NCBI GenBank assembly: GCA_016839365.1
Contig: JAEOUH010000063.1
Location: forward strand, 1 to 58,217
Reading direction: 5' to 3'
Origin: Candidatus Hermodarchaeota archaeon
GTDB lineage: Archaea > Asgardarchaeota > Hermodarchaeia > Hermodarchaeales > Hermodarchaeaceae
Length of the DNA stretch: 58,217 nt
Shown here: positions 40,803-49,328 of the stretch, piece by piece
Position numbering within the stretch: the first letter of the stretch is position 1
Layout: each line of letters begins with the position of its first letter
Translations under genes and position numbers: made by a program
The notes under the pieces: model-generated
Told to the model about the DNA's origin: nothing
The model's database searches: none
What the model saw: only the letters and a program-made list of their open reading frames with translations

Positions 40803-40815
40803 GGAGGTTACCTCC
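40803..40815 (-). promoter_or_regulatory. Inverted repeat covering the hemerythrin ribosome-binding site
   Basis: GGAGGTAACCTCC on the coding strand lies 2-14 bases before the start codon. The first arm is the ribosome-binding site and the second its complement, so a GGAG/CTCC hairpin could hide it. Whether it is used for control is not known. Confidence 0.4.
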
Positions 40816-40931
40816 GCGTCCAAAGTGTACCCCACTTGTTCATATCCTCTTCAAAAAACTTCCCTCTCTGCAAGGTTTTTAGACTCCAATCACATAATGC
40901 AGCCCCTCCTGTGTGAAATAGGCGATTCATC

Positions 40932-41858
40932 ATGGTTGTTCCTCCTGAACTCTTTCTCACCGGTGTCTTCATGGGGCTCTTCGGTGCCGCCCTGTTTGGA
41001 TTTTCCAACGTAGTCTACAAGTCACAGAGTAACGAGATTCAACCCATAGCTATCAACACTTACAAGATGTGGATTGCCCTCCCTGTGATGGCGGGTATTG
41101 TGCTTCTTCTGCTCTATCCTACAGGATTTAACGTTCCTCTCAGTGCTGTTCCCTTTCTCGCAGCCTCAATCATTATAGGTGCTGGAGTCGGCGATCTTCT
41201 CTATTTAACAAGTCAGTCTCGCATTGGAGTATCTCGGGCGTTTCCTATTGCAATGACGTTCCCAATAATTACCTATTTCTTTTCCATTCTCTTTCTTGGT
41301 GAAGCCCTACTACTCACGCGGTTTGCAGGGGTCATCCTTGCTATTGTCGGAATCAGCATCATTACTCGCGAGCAAGCCAGACAACATAAAAAGGTCCCCG
41401 AACACACCGAAGGCCTTTCGCAAAGACGGGTACATCTTATAGGAGTGCTGTTCGCTATATTAGCTGCTCTCAGTTGGGCTAGTGCAACCGTGATATTACA
41501 AGTCGGATTAGTGGGAACCGACCCGATTGATTCGAACCTCATTCGTATCCTTATCGGATCGCTCTTTCTCCTGCCCCTCTTTCTTATCGCTCGACGCCAG
41601 GGAATGCCTATGCCCACCAAGCGGGCAACGAAATACGTTGTCATTGCCGGCTTCTTTGGTATGGGTATCGGATCAATCCTCTATGTCAATGCCGTCTTCT
41701 TCACGGGCGCTGCTGTAACCTCTGTCATCGCTTCGACGGCTCCCCTCTTTGCGCTTCCCCTCACCATTGTCTTCCTCAAAGAAAGGGTCACTCTACTCAT
41801 CCTTCTGGGGACGATTCTCACCATTAGTGGAGTGTGGTTGGTTGTCTTAGGATTCTAA
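40932..41858 (+). CDS. EamA/DMT superfamily transporter
   Basis: A 308-residue protein with ten membrane helices in two EamA repeats. It is a distant relative of the transporter at 17076-17990, and the two share the paired-repeat layout but little beyond it. The transported substrate is unknown. It is divergent from the hemerythrin gene. Confidence 0.88.
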   Translation: MVVPPELFLTGVFMGLFGAALFGFSNVVYKSQSNEIQPIAINTYKMWIALPVMAGIVLLLLYPTGFNVPLSAVPFLAASIIIGAGVGDLLYLTSQSRIGVSRAFPIAMTFPIITYFFSILFLGEALLLTRFAGVILAIVGISIITREQARQHKKVPEHTEGLSQRRVHLIGVLFAILAALSWASATVILQVGLVGTDPIDSNLIRILIGSLFLLPLFLIARRQGMPMPTKRATKYVVIAGFFGMGIGSILYVNAVFFTGAAVTSVIASTAPLFALPLTIVFLKERVTLLILLGTILTISGVWLVVLGF

Positions 41859-41925
41859 AAAGAAAAGAAGCTGCGAACCGATAGGTAACTCCCTCAGCTC
41901 GCAATTTTCAGTTCATTAATCTGTT

Positions 41926-42426
41926 TTAATCGTAGAATTTCTTTGCTGCCTCAATATCGACCATGATAGCTTCGAGGTCTTCTTCGTGTTCCACTTCATC
42001 AGCCAAGATTTTGTAGATGATGTGGGTGGTTATTGGATCCTTGCCTTTAATTTTCTCAATGATTGCAGTATAGGTCTTGATGGCACACTGTTCGCCTTTG
42101 ATGTTCTGTTTCAGAATTGGAACAACGAATGGATCGGTTGGCGCTTCATAGCCACAATTCGTCTTTGACATCCACTCAGATGGAGTCAGAATGGGAGTGC
42201 CTCCCAACTGAATGATGCGCTCTACGAGCATTCCAGCGTGTTCCAGCTCTTCACCAGCGTGTTCCTCAAGTTCACCAGCAACTACAGTACGCATTGGGCC
42301 AACCACAACTTTTGCCCCATTCCAATACTGGACATATGCTAGCCATTCATCCGCCAACGCTTTGTTAAGTAGTTCTATTAGTTGCTTAAGGTCATATTGG
42401 ACAATTTCACGACCAATTTTTCCCAT
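41926..42426 (-). CDS. Ferritin-like protein (Dps-like, possible thioferritin)
   Basis: A 166-residue four-helix ferritin-like protein with the di-iron ligands in EEHAGEELEHAG near 53-64 and DEVEHEED near 145. A cysteine pair (TNC near 89 and GEQC near 112) separated by about 23 residues is close to the spacing found in archaeal Dps-like thioferritins. It probably stores iron or destroys peroxide. ATG 42426 has GGGAGGT upstream; ATG 42441 overlaps that site and is rejected. The desulforedoxin gene lies just upstream on the same strand. Confidence 0.85.
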   Translation of the reverse strand: MGKIGREIVQYDLKQLIELLNKALADEWLAYVQYWNGAKVVVGPMRTVVAGELEEHAGEELEHAGMLVERIIQLGGTPILTPSEWMSKTNCGYEAPTDPFVVPILKQNIKGEQCAIKTYTAIIEKIKGKDPITTHIIYKILADEVEHEEDLEAIMVDIEAAKKFYD

Positions 42427-42498
42427 TTGTATACCTCCCATTGAATAAGGTGGGACTTTGGTGTTGTTTGATGTGTTTGCCCACCTTATAATTGCCTA

Positions 42499-42627
42499 CT
42501 ATCGTCCAACTCGAACCATCGGTTGGTCGCAACAGACCATCTTTCCACCGCCTGCGGCAGTCACTTCAACCTCATTTCCACAGGTAATGCAACGATACTT
42601 TTCTCCTGTGTTTTTAACTTGTGCCAT
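42499..42627 (-). CDS. Desulforedoxin-domain mini-protein (42 aa)
   Basis: A very short gene. The 42 residues read as a desulforedoxin-type rubredoxin fold: [12 protein letters not shown], then [12 protein letters not shown], giving four cysteines (13, 16, 32 and 33) in the spacing that binds a single iron. Such domains also form the N-terminus of desulfoferrodoxin (superoxide reductase). A GGAAGG ribosome-binding site lies 10 bases before the ATG. It sits between two ferritin-like genes, so it may pass electrons to an iron enzyme; that is inference. Confidence 0.82.
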   Translation of the reverse strand: MAQVKNTGEKYRCITCGNEVEVTAAGGGKMVCCDQPMVRVGR

Positions 42628-42804
42628 AAACGATCTGCCTTCCAATTGCTAAACCTACTAGTAATCGGTTTGAAGATACTGAAATACGTTTCGTCTTCTC
42701 TCAGGCATCATGAGGAAAGAAAAAGAGGAGTGCAGATGGGTGGTATCAACCGACCCTCTGCGGTTCAAAAGTGGCGTCCTTGAAAGGATTGTATTAATCC
42801 GTTA

Positions 42805-43299
42805 CTATTTTTCGCGCTGTCCGAGTTTGGTATCGAGCATGAATAATGCGCTTTTTTGATCACCAATCTCTTTCAGCAATAGTGCGATACGCTTGGTCTG
42901 TTCTTCCTCCTCAATCTGTTCATTGTAGAACCAGTTGAGCATTGGAATAGCAGACTTGTCTTCTAGTTTTTCAGCTAACTTGCCGATTTTGAAAATACGG
43001 TCAGTTACGAGTTTTTCATGCTTGTAGGCGGTTTTGAATGCCTCCAAGGGGGATTCCCATTCCTTGTCAGGCGCTTTGATTTCCTTCAGAATGACCCGTC
43101 CACCTCGATCGGCGATATGGTCCCAAAACCGCATAGCGTGTTGGTATTCTTCGCCAGCTTGGATTTTCATCCAATGGGCCATGCCGCTGAGATTCTTGTC
43201 TTCAAAATAAGCCGCCATAGACAGGTAGATATAACCCGAATAGAGTTCGAAGTTTAGCTGGTCGTTCATTGCGTCTTGAAGTTCATCGTTAATTTCCAT
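42805..43299 (-). CDS. Ferritin (FtnA-like)
   Basis: A 164-residue non-heme ferritin. The ferroxidase ligands are present: ELYSGYIYLSMA near 18, a conserved EEYQHA near 50 and EQIEEEEQTK near 128. It stores iron as a 24-subunit shell. It lies upstream of the desulforedoxin gene on the same strand. The ATG has GTGA upstream. Confidence 0.92.
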   Translation of the reverse strand: MEINDELQDAMNDQLNFELYSGYIYLSMAAYFEDKNLSGMAHWMKIQAGEEYQHAMRFWDHIADRGGRVILKEIKAPDKEWESPLEAFKTAYKHEKLVTDRIFKIGKLAEKLEDKSAIPMLNWFYNEQIEEEEQTKRIALLLKEIGDQKSALFMLDTKLGQREK

Positions 43300-43459
43300 G
43301 TATCATCACTTCTGTAAGTGTAATGTTACTCGTGCGTTGACTGTTCCTCTTTATATTTGTACTGAACTTCTTAACATGGTTAAGAAATAAAGACTTGCTG
43401 CTCCTATCGGCAGTTCAATACGCTTTTATCTTGAAATCATCTTTACACCGTTGAGTACA

Positions 43460-43999
43460 ATGAAGGCATTAATCATCGTTGATATGTTAAATGATTTTGT
43501 AACCGGCTCCCTGAAATGTGAACGAGCCCAAAGAATCATCCCTCACATTCGCGATCTCATGAGCTCCTTTCACAAGCACAAGCTTCCAGTAATCTTCGTA
43601 AATGACAGCCATCTCGATACAGATTTTGAGATGGAAAGGTGGGGGGCTCATGCCATTGAAGGCACAGAAGGCGCCGAGGTCATCCCGGAATTAACGCCCG
43701 AAAAAGACGATATCATCATTGGTAAACACGTGTATAGCAGCTTCTTCGAAACCCCCCTGGATTCTATCCTTCGAAGTCGCAAAGTCGACACAGTGATTCT
43801 CACTGGCCTTCATACCCATCTATGTGTTCGTCATACCGCTGCTGATGCATTCTTCCGAGGATACAAAATTCAGATTCCTGAAGATTGCGTCGATTCGTTT
43901 ACAAAAGAGGATCACCAATCGGGGCTAGAGTATCTAAAAGAATATTATGCTGCTAACATTACAAAGGCTGATGCAATCATCAAAGATCTCAAAAAGTAG
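43460..43999 (+). CDS. Isochorismatase-family cysteine hydrolase, probable nicotinamidase
   Basis: A 179-residue hydrolase. The catalytic aspartate is in IVDMLNDF near 7, the lysine in IGKHVYSSFF near 94 and the cysteine in GLHTHLCVRHTA near 118, as in nicotinamidase PncA. Nicotinamide to nicotinate is the likely reaction because a nicotinate phosphoribosyltransferase gene is immediately convergent (6 bases). Other isochorismatase substrates remain possible. ATG 43460 has no ribosome-binding site, and a TTTATCTT element about 30 bases upstream suggests a leaderless message. Confidence 0.8.
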   Translation: MKALIIVDMLNDFVTGSLKCERAQRIIPHIRDLMSSFHKHKLPVIFVNDSHLDTDFEMERWGAHAIEGTEGAEVIPELTPEKDDIIIGKHVYSSFFETPLDSILRSRKVDTVILTGLHTHLCVRHTAADAFFRGYKIQIPEDCVDSFTKEDHQSGLEYLKEYYAANITKADAIIKDLKK

Positions 44000-44005
44000 A
44001 CACGA

Positions 44006-45400
44006 CTAATTCGACGAAGCTGCTTTTTCCAGTTGTGGACTGAGTTTAACGGGAAAGACTGGTGCTTCGATTAGCAACCGGTAGGACTTGGGTAATTGCC
44101 TTAATTGATCTCTACAATATTGCTGACTGTCTTGAAGTGATGGAAACTTATAACTCAGCACTCCTTTCTGGATTATCGGCACCAATAGGGGTTCTGCGTC
44201 GGGAATCACTTCATCCCATCGGGAGATTGTATCGCGATAGAACATTCTGTTTTCATCAGTTTGACGATGGACCTGTTTTCGATACGGCAATAATACCTTC
44301 CCAACGCTGAGCTTAGTTTTTGGAATAGGATGTCCATCTTTCCCGATCCGTTCAACGAGTTTATATACACCTTGCAGTGCGGATACTCCCCCCTCTCGAC
44401 TAATTGGATTATAATTGGCACCGGTGACTAGCCTGGTGCCTACGCCAAAGCCATCAATAGGTGCTCCTTCTCGAATTAATTCCTCGATTTGATATTCGTC
44501 AAGATCACTACTGACAAAGATTTTCGTTTTTTCGAATCCTGCCTCGTCAAGTAGCTTTCGGGTTTTACTGCTGAGGTCTGCAAGGTCGCCGCTATCTAAA
44601 CGCACTCCGATGAGACGATATCCTTGTTCGTTTAATTCCTTTCCAACCGTTATGGCATTTCGCACTCCTTCAAGGGTGTCATAGGTATCAACCAAGAGAA
44701 TGGTGTTGTGGGGAAAAGAAGCTGAATATTCACGGAATGCCTGTAACTCATTTGGGCGGTTTTGAATAAAAGAATGGGGCATGGTTCCGATAAAGGGAAT
44801 ATCCCATGTTTTTCCGGCTAATACAAGGGATGTTCCAGTGGCACCTGCAAGATATGCGGCTCGGGCCGCTAACAGTGCAGCGTCTCGACCATGGGCTCGG
44901 CGAGCCCCAAAATCTACAACAGTTCGCTCTCCTGCTATATCCACCATCCGTGCTGTTTTTGTCGCGACCAAGGTTTGGTAGTTCATTACGTTGAGCAGAT
45001 AGGTTTCAAGCAGTTGCACTTCAATGGTTGGGCCTGTAACATTGATGATGGGTTCATTAGGGAATACTACTGTTCCTTCGGGCACCGCATAGATATCACC
45101 GCTGAATTTGAAGTTCATGAGGAAATCTAAGAAGCCATTTCGAAAGTCTGGACCTGATGTAGCTTCTAACCATCCTAAATCCTTCTCTTCGAACCGTAAT
45201 TTCATTGCAAAGGCAATTACCTGCTCTAGCCCTGCTGCAATTAGGTAGCTACCAAAGGGTACGGAACGCACAAAATATTCCTGGGTAACCACAGCGTCGT
45301 TTTCGTGATCGAAATCAGCTTTGGTGCTCGTGAGTTCATAATAGTCCATGAAGAGGGCAAGTTCGCTAGATGTGATGAGACCAAGTTTCGGTTGTGGCAT
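44006..45400 (-). CDS. pncB: Nicotinate phosphoribosyltransferase
   Basis: The enzyme converts nicotinate and PRPP to nicotinate mononucleotide for NAD salvage. The 464-residue protein has the family motifs EGTVVFPNEPI near 103, VDFGARRAHG near 161, GIRLDSGDL-type segment (VRLDSGDLADLS) near 263 and DGFGVGTRLVT near 315. It has normal length. ATG 45400 has GGAGG 8 bases upstream. It pairs with the convergent nicotinamidase-like gene as an NAD recycling unit. Confidence 0.92.
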   Translation of the reverse strand: MPQPKLGLITSSELALFMDYYELTSTKADFDHENDAVVTQEYFVRSVPFGSYLIAAGLEQVIAFAMKLRFEEKDLGWLEATSGPDFRNGFLDFLMNFKFSGDIYAVPEGTVVFPNEPIINVTGPTIEVQLLETYLLNVMNYQTLVATKTARMVDIAGERTVVDFGARRAHGRDAALLAARAAYLAGATGTSLVLAGKTWDIPFIGTMPHSFIQNRPNELQAFREYSASFPHNTILLVDTYDTLEGVRNAITVGKELNEQGYRLIGVRLDSGDLADLSSKTRKLLDEAGFEKTKIFVSSDLDEYQIEELIREGAPIDGFGVGTRLVTGANYNPISREGGVSALQGVYKLVERIGKDGHPIPKTKLSVGKVLLPYRKQVHRQTDENRMFYRDTISRWDEVIPDAEPLLVPIIQKGVLSYKFPSLQDSQQYCRDQLRQLPKSYRLLIEAPVFPVKLSPQLEKAASSN

Positions 45401-45531
45401 ACCAGTAACCTCCAAATTCCCTCTAAACGCGGGATTGAATGACTATAAGGCTTTAGGAAATCGATGATTAACTCTAGAGCAAAGGCTTTTGACAAAAAAC
45501 ACGCCGTTATTGTGACTAGGAGAATCTTAAC

Positions 45532-46029
45532 ATGTCCTCACGACTTCAAATCGGTCAATCCGCTCCACCCATCAAACTCTATGACACTGACCTGAAACAA
45601 CGCGAACTCAAAGAGTTCAAGGGGCAGACTGTCGTTGTAGCCTTCTTCCCAGGTGCGTTCACAGCTGTTTGTACTAAAGAGCTGTGTAACTTTCGAGATA
45701 GCCTTGCTAACTTTGAATCTATGAATGCTCAAATTTTAGCAATCAGTGTGAATGATCCATTTACTAACAAAGCCTTCGCTGAACAAAACCGCCTGTCATT
45801 CCCAATTCTCAGTGATTACAACCGAGTTGTTATCAGTGCCTACGATGTGGCCGGAGAGGGGTTGGGGAAACTTAATGATTACACCTATGCGAAACGCGCA
45901 GTCTTCATCATAAGTCCAGAAGGATTCATCCGATGGAAGTGGGTCTCAGACAATCCTACCATCGAGCCTCCATATGGAGAAATCCAACATACTGTCGATG
46001 ACATTGGACGTGTACAGCCATCAAGCTAG
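45532..46029 (+). CDS. Peroxiredoxin (AhpC/TSA family)
   Basis: A 165-residue peroxiredoxin that reduces peroxides with a thiol. The peroxidatic cysteine is in PGAFTAVCTKELC near 47, with a second cysteine five residues on, as in the Bcp/AhpE groups. An AGGAG ribosome-binding site precedes the ATG. It faces the ferredoxin gene, with a 4-base gap between stops. In this genome a Bsh-type thiol is one candidate reductant; that is inference. Confidence 0.93.
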   Translation: MSSRLQIGQSAPPIKLYDTDLKQRELKEFKGQTVVVAFFPGAFTAVCTKELCNFRDSLANFESMNAQILAISVNDPFTNKAFAEQNRLSFPILSDYNRVVISAYDVAGEGLGKLNDYTYAKRAVFIISPEGFIRWKWVSDNPTIEPPYGEIQHTVDDIGRVQPSS

Positions 46030-46033
46030 AACC

Positions 46034-46741
46034 TTATTCTGGGTGCTTTGCCTTCTTGGTTCCACGTAACGCGATGGTGATGTTTTCCACTGGAATCTTC
46101 TTCTCCGATTGGTTCAAAGCGATTTCAACAATCCGTTGGAGCCCTGAACAACACGGAACTTCCATCTTCACCATGGTTACACTTTTGATAGAATTGTTTC
46201 GAAAAATCTCGGTGAGTTTCTCTACGTAATACTGTGCATTATCGAACTTTGGGCACCCATACACTAGTACTCGGTCTTGCAAGAATTCCTGCAAAAACTG
46301 GGGATAGGAGAAGGGTACGCAATCGGCTACAACCAACAGGTCGGCATCTTTGAAAAACGGAGCGTTGACTGAAACCAGTCGCAACGCGATCGGCCATTGC
46401 CGCTGCCCAATGGGGACGACCTCTCCACTGAGCTGGGTTGAAGCCGCTACGGTGGATCCATCAACCTTGACATCACAGGACACGCATTCTACTGGTACGT
46501 TTCTAGCGAGGTGTTTTTCCACGGCTTCTTCATCAAAGTCGGGGGCTTCTCTGTGAATGATTTTTAACGCACCTTCAGGGCAGTGGCCTAGACAGGCACC
46601 GAGCCCGTCGCAAAGGTCATCGCGAATCAACTTCGCTTTCCCATCGATGATTTGTAATGCGCCTTCTGCGCAATTTGGAATACACTCGCCACAGCCAGTG
46701 CACTTCTCTTCGTCTATTTCGATGATTTCCCGGTTAGGCAT
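46034..46741 (-). CDS. Two-[4Fe-4S] ferredoxin with C-terminal cysteine domain
   Basis: A 235-residue protein. Residues 13-60 hold two CxxCxxC...C type clusters (KCTGCGECIPNC and LCDGLGACLGHC). A linker follows, then a C-terminal domain of about 140 residues with further cysteines in ADCVPF, YGCPKFDN and VPCCSG, which could bind another cluster. Such proteins are found in many anaerobes with unknown electron partners. A perfect inverted repeat abuts its start codon. Confidence 0.82.
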   Translation of the reverse strand: MPNREIIEIDEEKCTGCGECIPNCAEGALQIIDGKAKLIRDDLCDGLGACLGHCPEGALKIIHREAPDFDEEAVEKHLARNVPVECVSCDVKVDGSTVAASTQLSGEVVPIGQRQWPIALRLVSVNAPFFKDADLLVVADCVPFSYPQFLQEFLQDRVLVYGCPKFDNAQYYVEKLTEIFRNNSIKSVTMVKMEVPCCSGLQRIVEIALNQSEKKIPVENITIALRGTKKAKHPE

Positions 46742-46756
46742 GTTAACACTGTTAAC
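46742..46756. promoter_or_regulatory. Inverted repeat at the ferredoxin gene start
   Basis: GTTAAC-ACT-GTTAAC lies directly before the start codon. A perfect palindrome of this size at a gene start could be an operator, or block translation of a leaderless message. Confidence 0.4.
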
Positions 46757-46824
46757 TTTCTGGGTTTTTAACCAATTCTCTCTTCTTAATACACTCGATT
46801 AACGGCGTATCCACAGCCGTGGTT

Positions 46825-46869
46825 GAAAAAAAGGAGGGAGGATCCGCCCAACCACAGGGATGAGCGGAT
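46825..46869 (-). terminator. Hairpin and T tract after the surface protein gene
   Basis: On the minus strand an ATCCGC/GCGGAT stem (46864-46869 with 46842-46847) is followed by a run of seven T residues. It lies 30 bases after the stop of the surface protein gene at 46899. Confidence 0.5.
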
Positions 46870-46898
46870 GGAGTTGGATCGTTTCTTCCATACAGTGG

Positions 46899-48287
46899 TT
46901 ACGCTTTCTTGCGACGGCGGACGAGGAAGACAGCGACCAAGCAGACGACGACGCCAATCAGGATGGCTTCCCATGGGAATCCGGGGATTCCAGGCGGTGC
47001 GGCTTGTCCAATGTTGGAGTAAGCCGTATAGACGGGATCGTGTACAACACGGTATCCGCCAAACTTCGGGAAGGTTATCGCGTACCAGAACGCAATGTTG
47101 TTGAATGCAGTGTCTGCATGATTATAGAGGTCGAGTGGACCATCATACAGACCTTGCAAGGTAGGACTTGCTACAGCGTATGACCAGAGGGCTAGGAAAT
47201 CAGCAGAGAACGGAAATTGCCAGGCCACCAGGAATAAATCAGTTAGTACTGGCGTCATAATCCAGCTGTAAGCAGGATTATCTGAACTTAGTACAGCGTT
47301 GCCATCGGATTCGTTGAGTAGGTCATAGGTGCCACGGACGCCAACCGCGAAGGCACGTTCACGTCCAAGGGCATCAGTAGTGATATTTGCATACCGCCAA
47401 TCTGCTGCAGGAGCAGGTGTAGTAGAGCCAGTATCAGTATAATAGGTCGAACCCCATGCACTGATGAAATGGGCTGCACCTACTGTTACGTTTTCAAGAG
47501 CTTCATGAACATCTTGAATTGGCATTGAAGCACCTAAAGCGTATAAGGCTTGAACTTGGCCAATGGTGTAGAAGGTTTCTGCAGTAATTTCACCTGATGT
47601 GCTGTTAACTTTAACCACATATTCAAAGGTGAGCTCACTAATTTGAACCTCGAAGAAAGGAATCAACAACGTAGCAATGAATCCAACAAGGGAACCTCGA
47701 TCCACAATTCGTGCATAGAGATTTTCGTAAGTAACACCAAACCGGTATTCACCGGGTGTAGTATCGTCCATCGTTATAGCTGAGACGCTTGGAGTTGCCG
47801 TACGATTTCCTCCATCATATCCATATGGGACAATAAACCAGAAGTCTTCATCGGCATCACGCACGTTGTTACCGTGGTGATCACCTGCCCCAGTATCGTT
47901 GAAAGCGAACATGAAGGCGAACACAGCACCTGTGAAGATTTCATGACCTTCAGGGGTCGTGAAGTGCATTCCAAAAAGCTGGTATGGAAAAGTGGAGTGT
48001 GTATCGTTTTCAGCAATGTACACATCACCAAGTGCCAGCAAAGCTGCCTGAAATGCGCCTGTCCCTTCATAGTTAACATGGTGCATGATTAGTTCTACTG
48101 AATTTCCTGTGTCCGTGTCGGTCACATTGAGTTCTTTGGTCCAGCCCCCCGCTTCAGCGAAGGTGTGATCGAAAAGCAACGCTTCGCTTCCTGGAATGTA
48201 AGTTTCAGGAGGCAGAGCCATAGTTGTCAACGGGACAAAAAGGACCGCAAAAGCAAGCGCTAGAGTCACTATTGGAAGGATTTTCAT
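46899..48287 (-). CDS. Surface-anchored extracellular protein, paralogue 1
   Basis: About 462 residues: a signal peptide (about 1-25), a long exported beta-rich domain, then a C-terminal IPGFPW segment with a hydrophobic helix and an RRRKKA end, which looks like a cell-surface anchoring tail. Paralogous to 49329-50723 along the whole length (for example PYQLFGMHFTTPEG). Many DxD-type stretches, such as a GDHHGNNVRDADED loop near 150, suggest calcium binding. ATG 48287 is the likely start; the frame to 48329 adds a second basic segment. Function unknown. Confidence 0.78.
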   Translation of the reverse strand: MKILPIVTLALAFAVLFVPLTTMALPPETYIPGSEALLFDHTFAEAGGWTKELNVTDTDTGNSVELIMHHVNYEGTGAFQAALLALGDVYIAENDTHSTFPYQLFGMHFTTPEGHEIFTGAVFAFMFAFNDTGAGDHHGNNVRDADEDFWFIVPYGYDGGNRTATPSVSAITMDDTTPGEYRFGVTYENLYARIVDRGSLVGFIATLLIPFFEVQISELTFEYVVKVNSTSGEITAETFYTIGQVQALYALGASMPIQDVHEALENVTVGAAHFISAWGSTYYTDTGSTTPAPAADWRYANITTDALGRERAFAVGVRGTYDLLNESDGNAVLSSDNPAYSWIMTPVLTDLFLVAWQFPFSADFLALWSYAVASPTLQGLYDGPLDLYNHADTAFNNIAFWYAITFPKFGGYRVVHDPVYTAYSNIGQAAPPGIPGFPWEAILIGVVVCLVAVFLVRRRKKA

Positions 48288-48455
48288 TTTCTTTATCAAT
48301 TTAAAGCACACCTTTACCGTTTTCGGCAAGTGTTTGCTCGTTATTTCCCCCTCTCAAATGACGAATTTAAAGAAGCTGATAAGTTTAGTTTTCAATCTAG
48401 ATAACTGCGGTTAACTAACGTATCTGCCATCAAAATACATTAAACACTAGGACAG

Positions 48456-49202
48456 TTAGTTCCGAACGACCCAGCTACGTGTGTACTGCCCGAAGAATCG
48501 GAGAAAACCCGCTTTACGGGACTTAATTAATCCCACAAGAATGTCAAAGGGTAAAATGAGAACTTTTGTGAGAGCACGAACAGCTGCAGGTTGCTGACCA
48601 ATACGGGCACCACTGACATCAACGATTCGAATTTTTAGAATCATTTTGCCTAGAGATTGTCCGCGGTAGCCCTCTAAGAGCGTGAAATACATCCATAAAA
48701 TCGCTAAAACGAAGGCACGTATAAGGACTACGGTCAAATCTGGATATATTATGAACATGTCAATTATCCGAGTTAAAAACAATGGAACAGGAAATCCGCC
48801 TAACCACCAAGCGGGAACTAGTGTGAATGCAGAGGTAAAATCAGCCGCAATAAAAAGGAAAGACAATATCAACAAGACATCAATTAAAAATGCCAAGGTC
48901 CTACGACCAAAAAACAGTCCCGGAATATCTGTTCCGGTGACCTGTGTTCCACTGAGCCGCCCTTCTAGCATTTTCCAAGTCCGATAAAGTTTCAACCCTT
49001 CGTTTGAAATTCGGTATTCTCCATTGACCTGAGTCAGAAAGGGTTCAAGTTTTTGTAAATGGAAATTCAGTTTCCCGCTAGAAATGTTAACGCGGGCTAG
49101 AATCTGGGAATAGGAAATGCCAGGGGTTTGATAGACGGTTTCAAGGATTTGACGACGTAACGGGTGGCCAATGGCCGTTAGAAATTCATCCAAGTCCGTC
49201 AT
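48456..49202 (-). CDS. HTH-RDD fusion membrane protein
   Basis: About 248 residues. An N-terminal ArsR-like winged helix (residues 1-75: HPLRRQILETVYQ, then GKLNFHLQKLEPFLTQ) is joined to an RDD domain of three or four membrane helices, with the family motif GRRTLAFLIDVLLI near 99 and GQSLGKMILKIRI near 181. It lies between the two surface-protein genes and is likely a membrane-bound regulator of them. That link is by position only. Confidence 0.85.
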   Translation of the reverse strand: MTDLDEFLTAIGHPLRRQILETVYQTPGISYSQILARVNISSGKLNFHLQKLEPFLTQVNGEYRISNEGLKLYRTWKMLEGRLSGTQVTGTDIPGLFFGRRTLAFLIDVLLILSFLFIAADFTSAFTLVPAWWLGGFPVPLFLTRIIDMFIIYPDLTVVLIRAFVLAILWMYFTLLEGYRGQSLGKMILKIRIVDVSGARIGQQPAAVRALTKVLILPFDILVGLIKSRKAGFLRFFGQYTRSWVVRN

Positions 49203-49328
49203 TGGTCGCTTTCATCTCTAGCCGGTCATTTCATGGTCATAGTCCTTATACTGCTCTCCTGTAGTGTTGGAGTAGCCACGTTCTTTATTCTCTGAGGAAA
49301 TTGTGCCTTTATACATATCGTCCAAATC

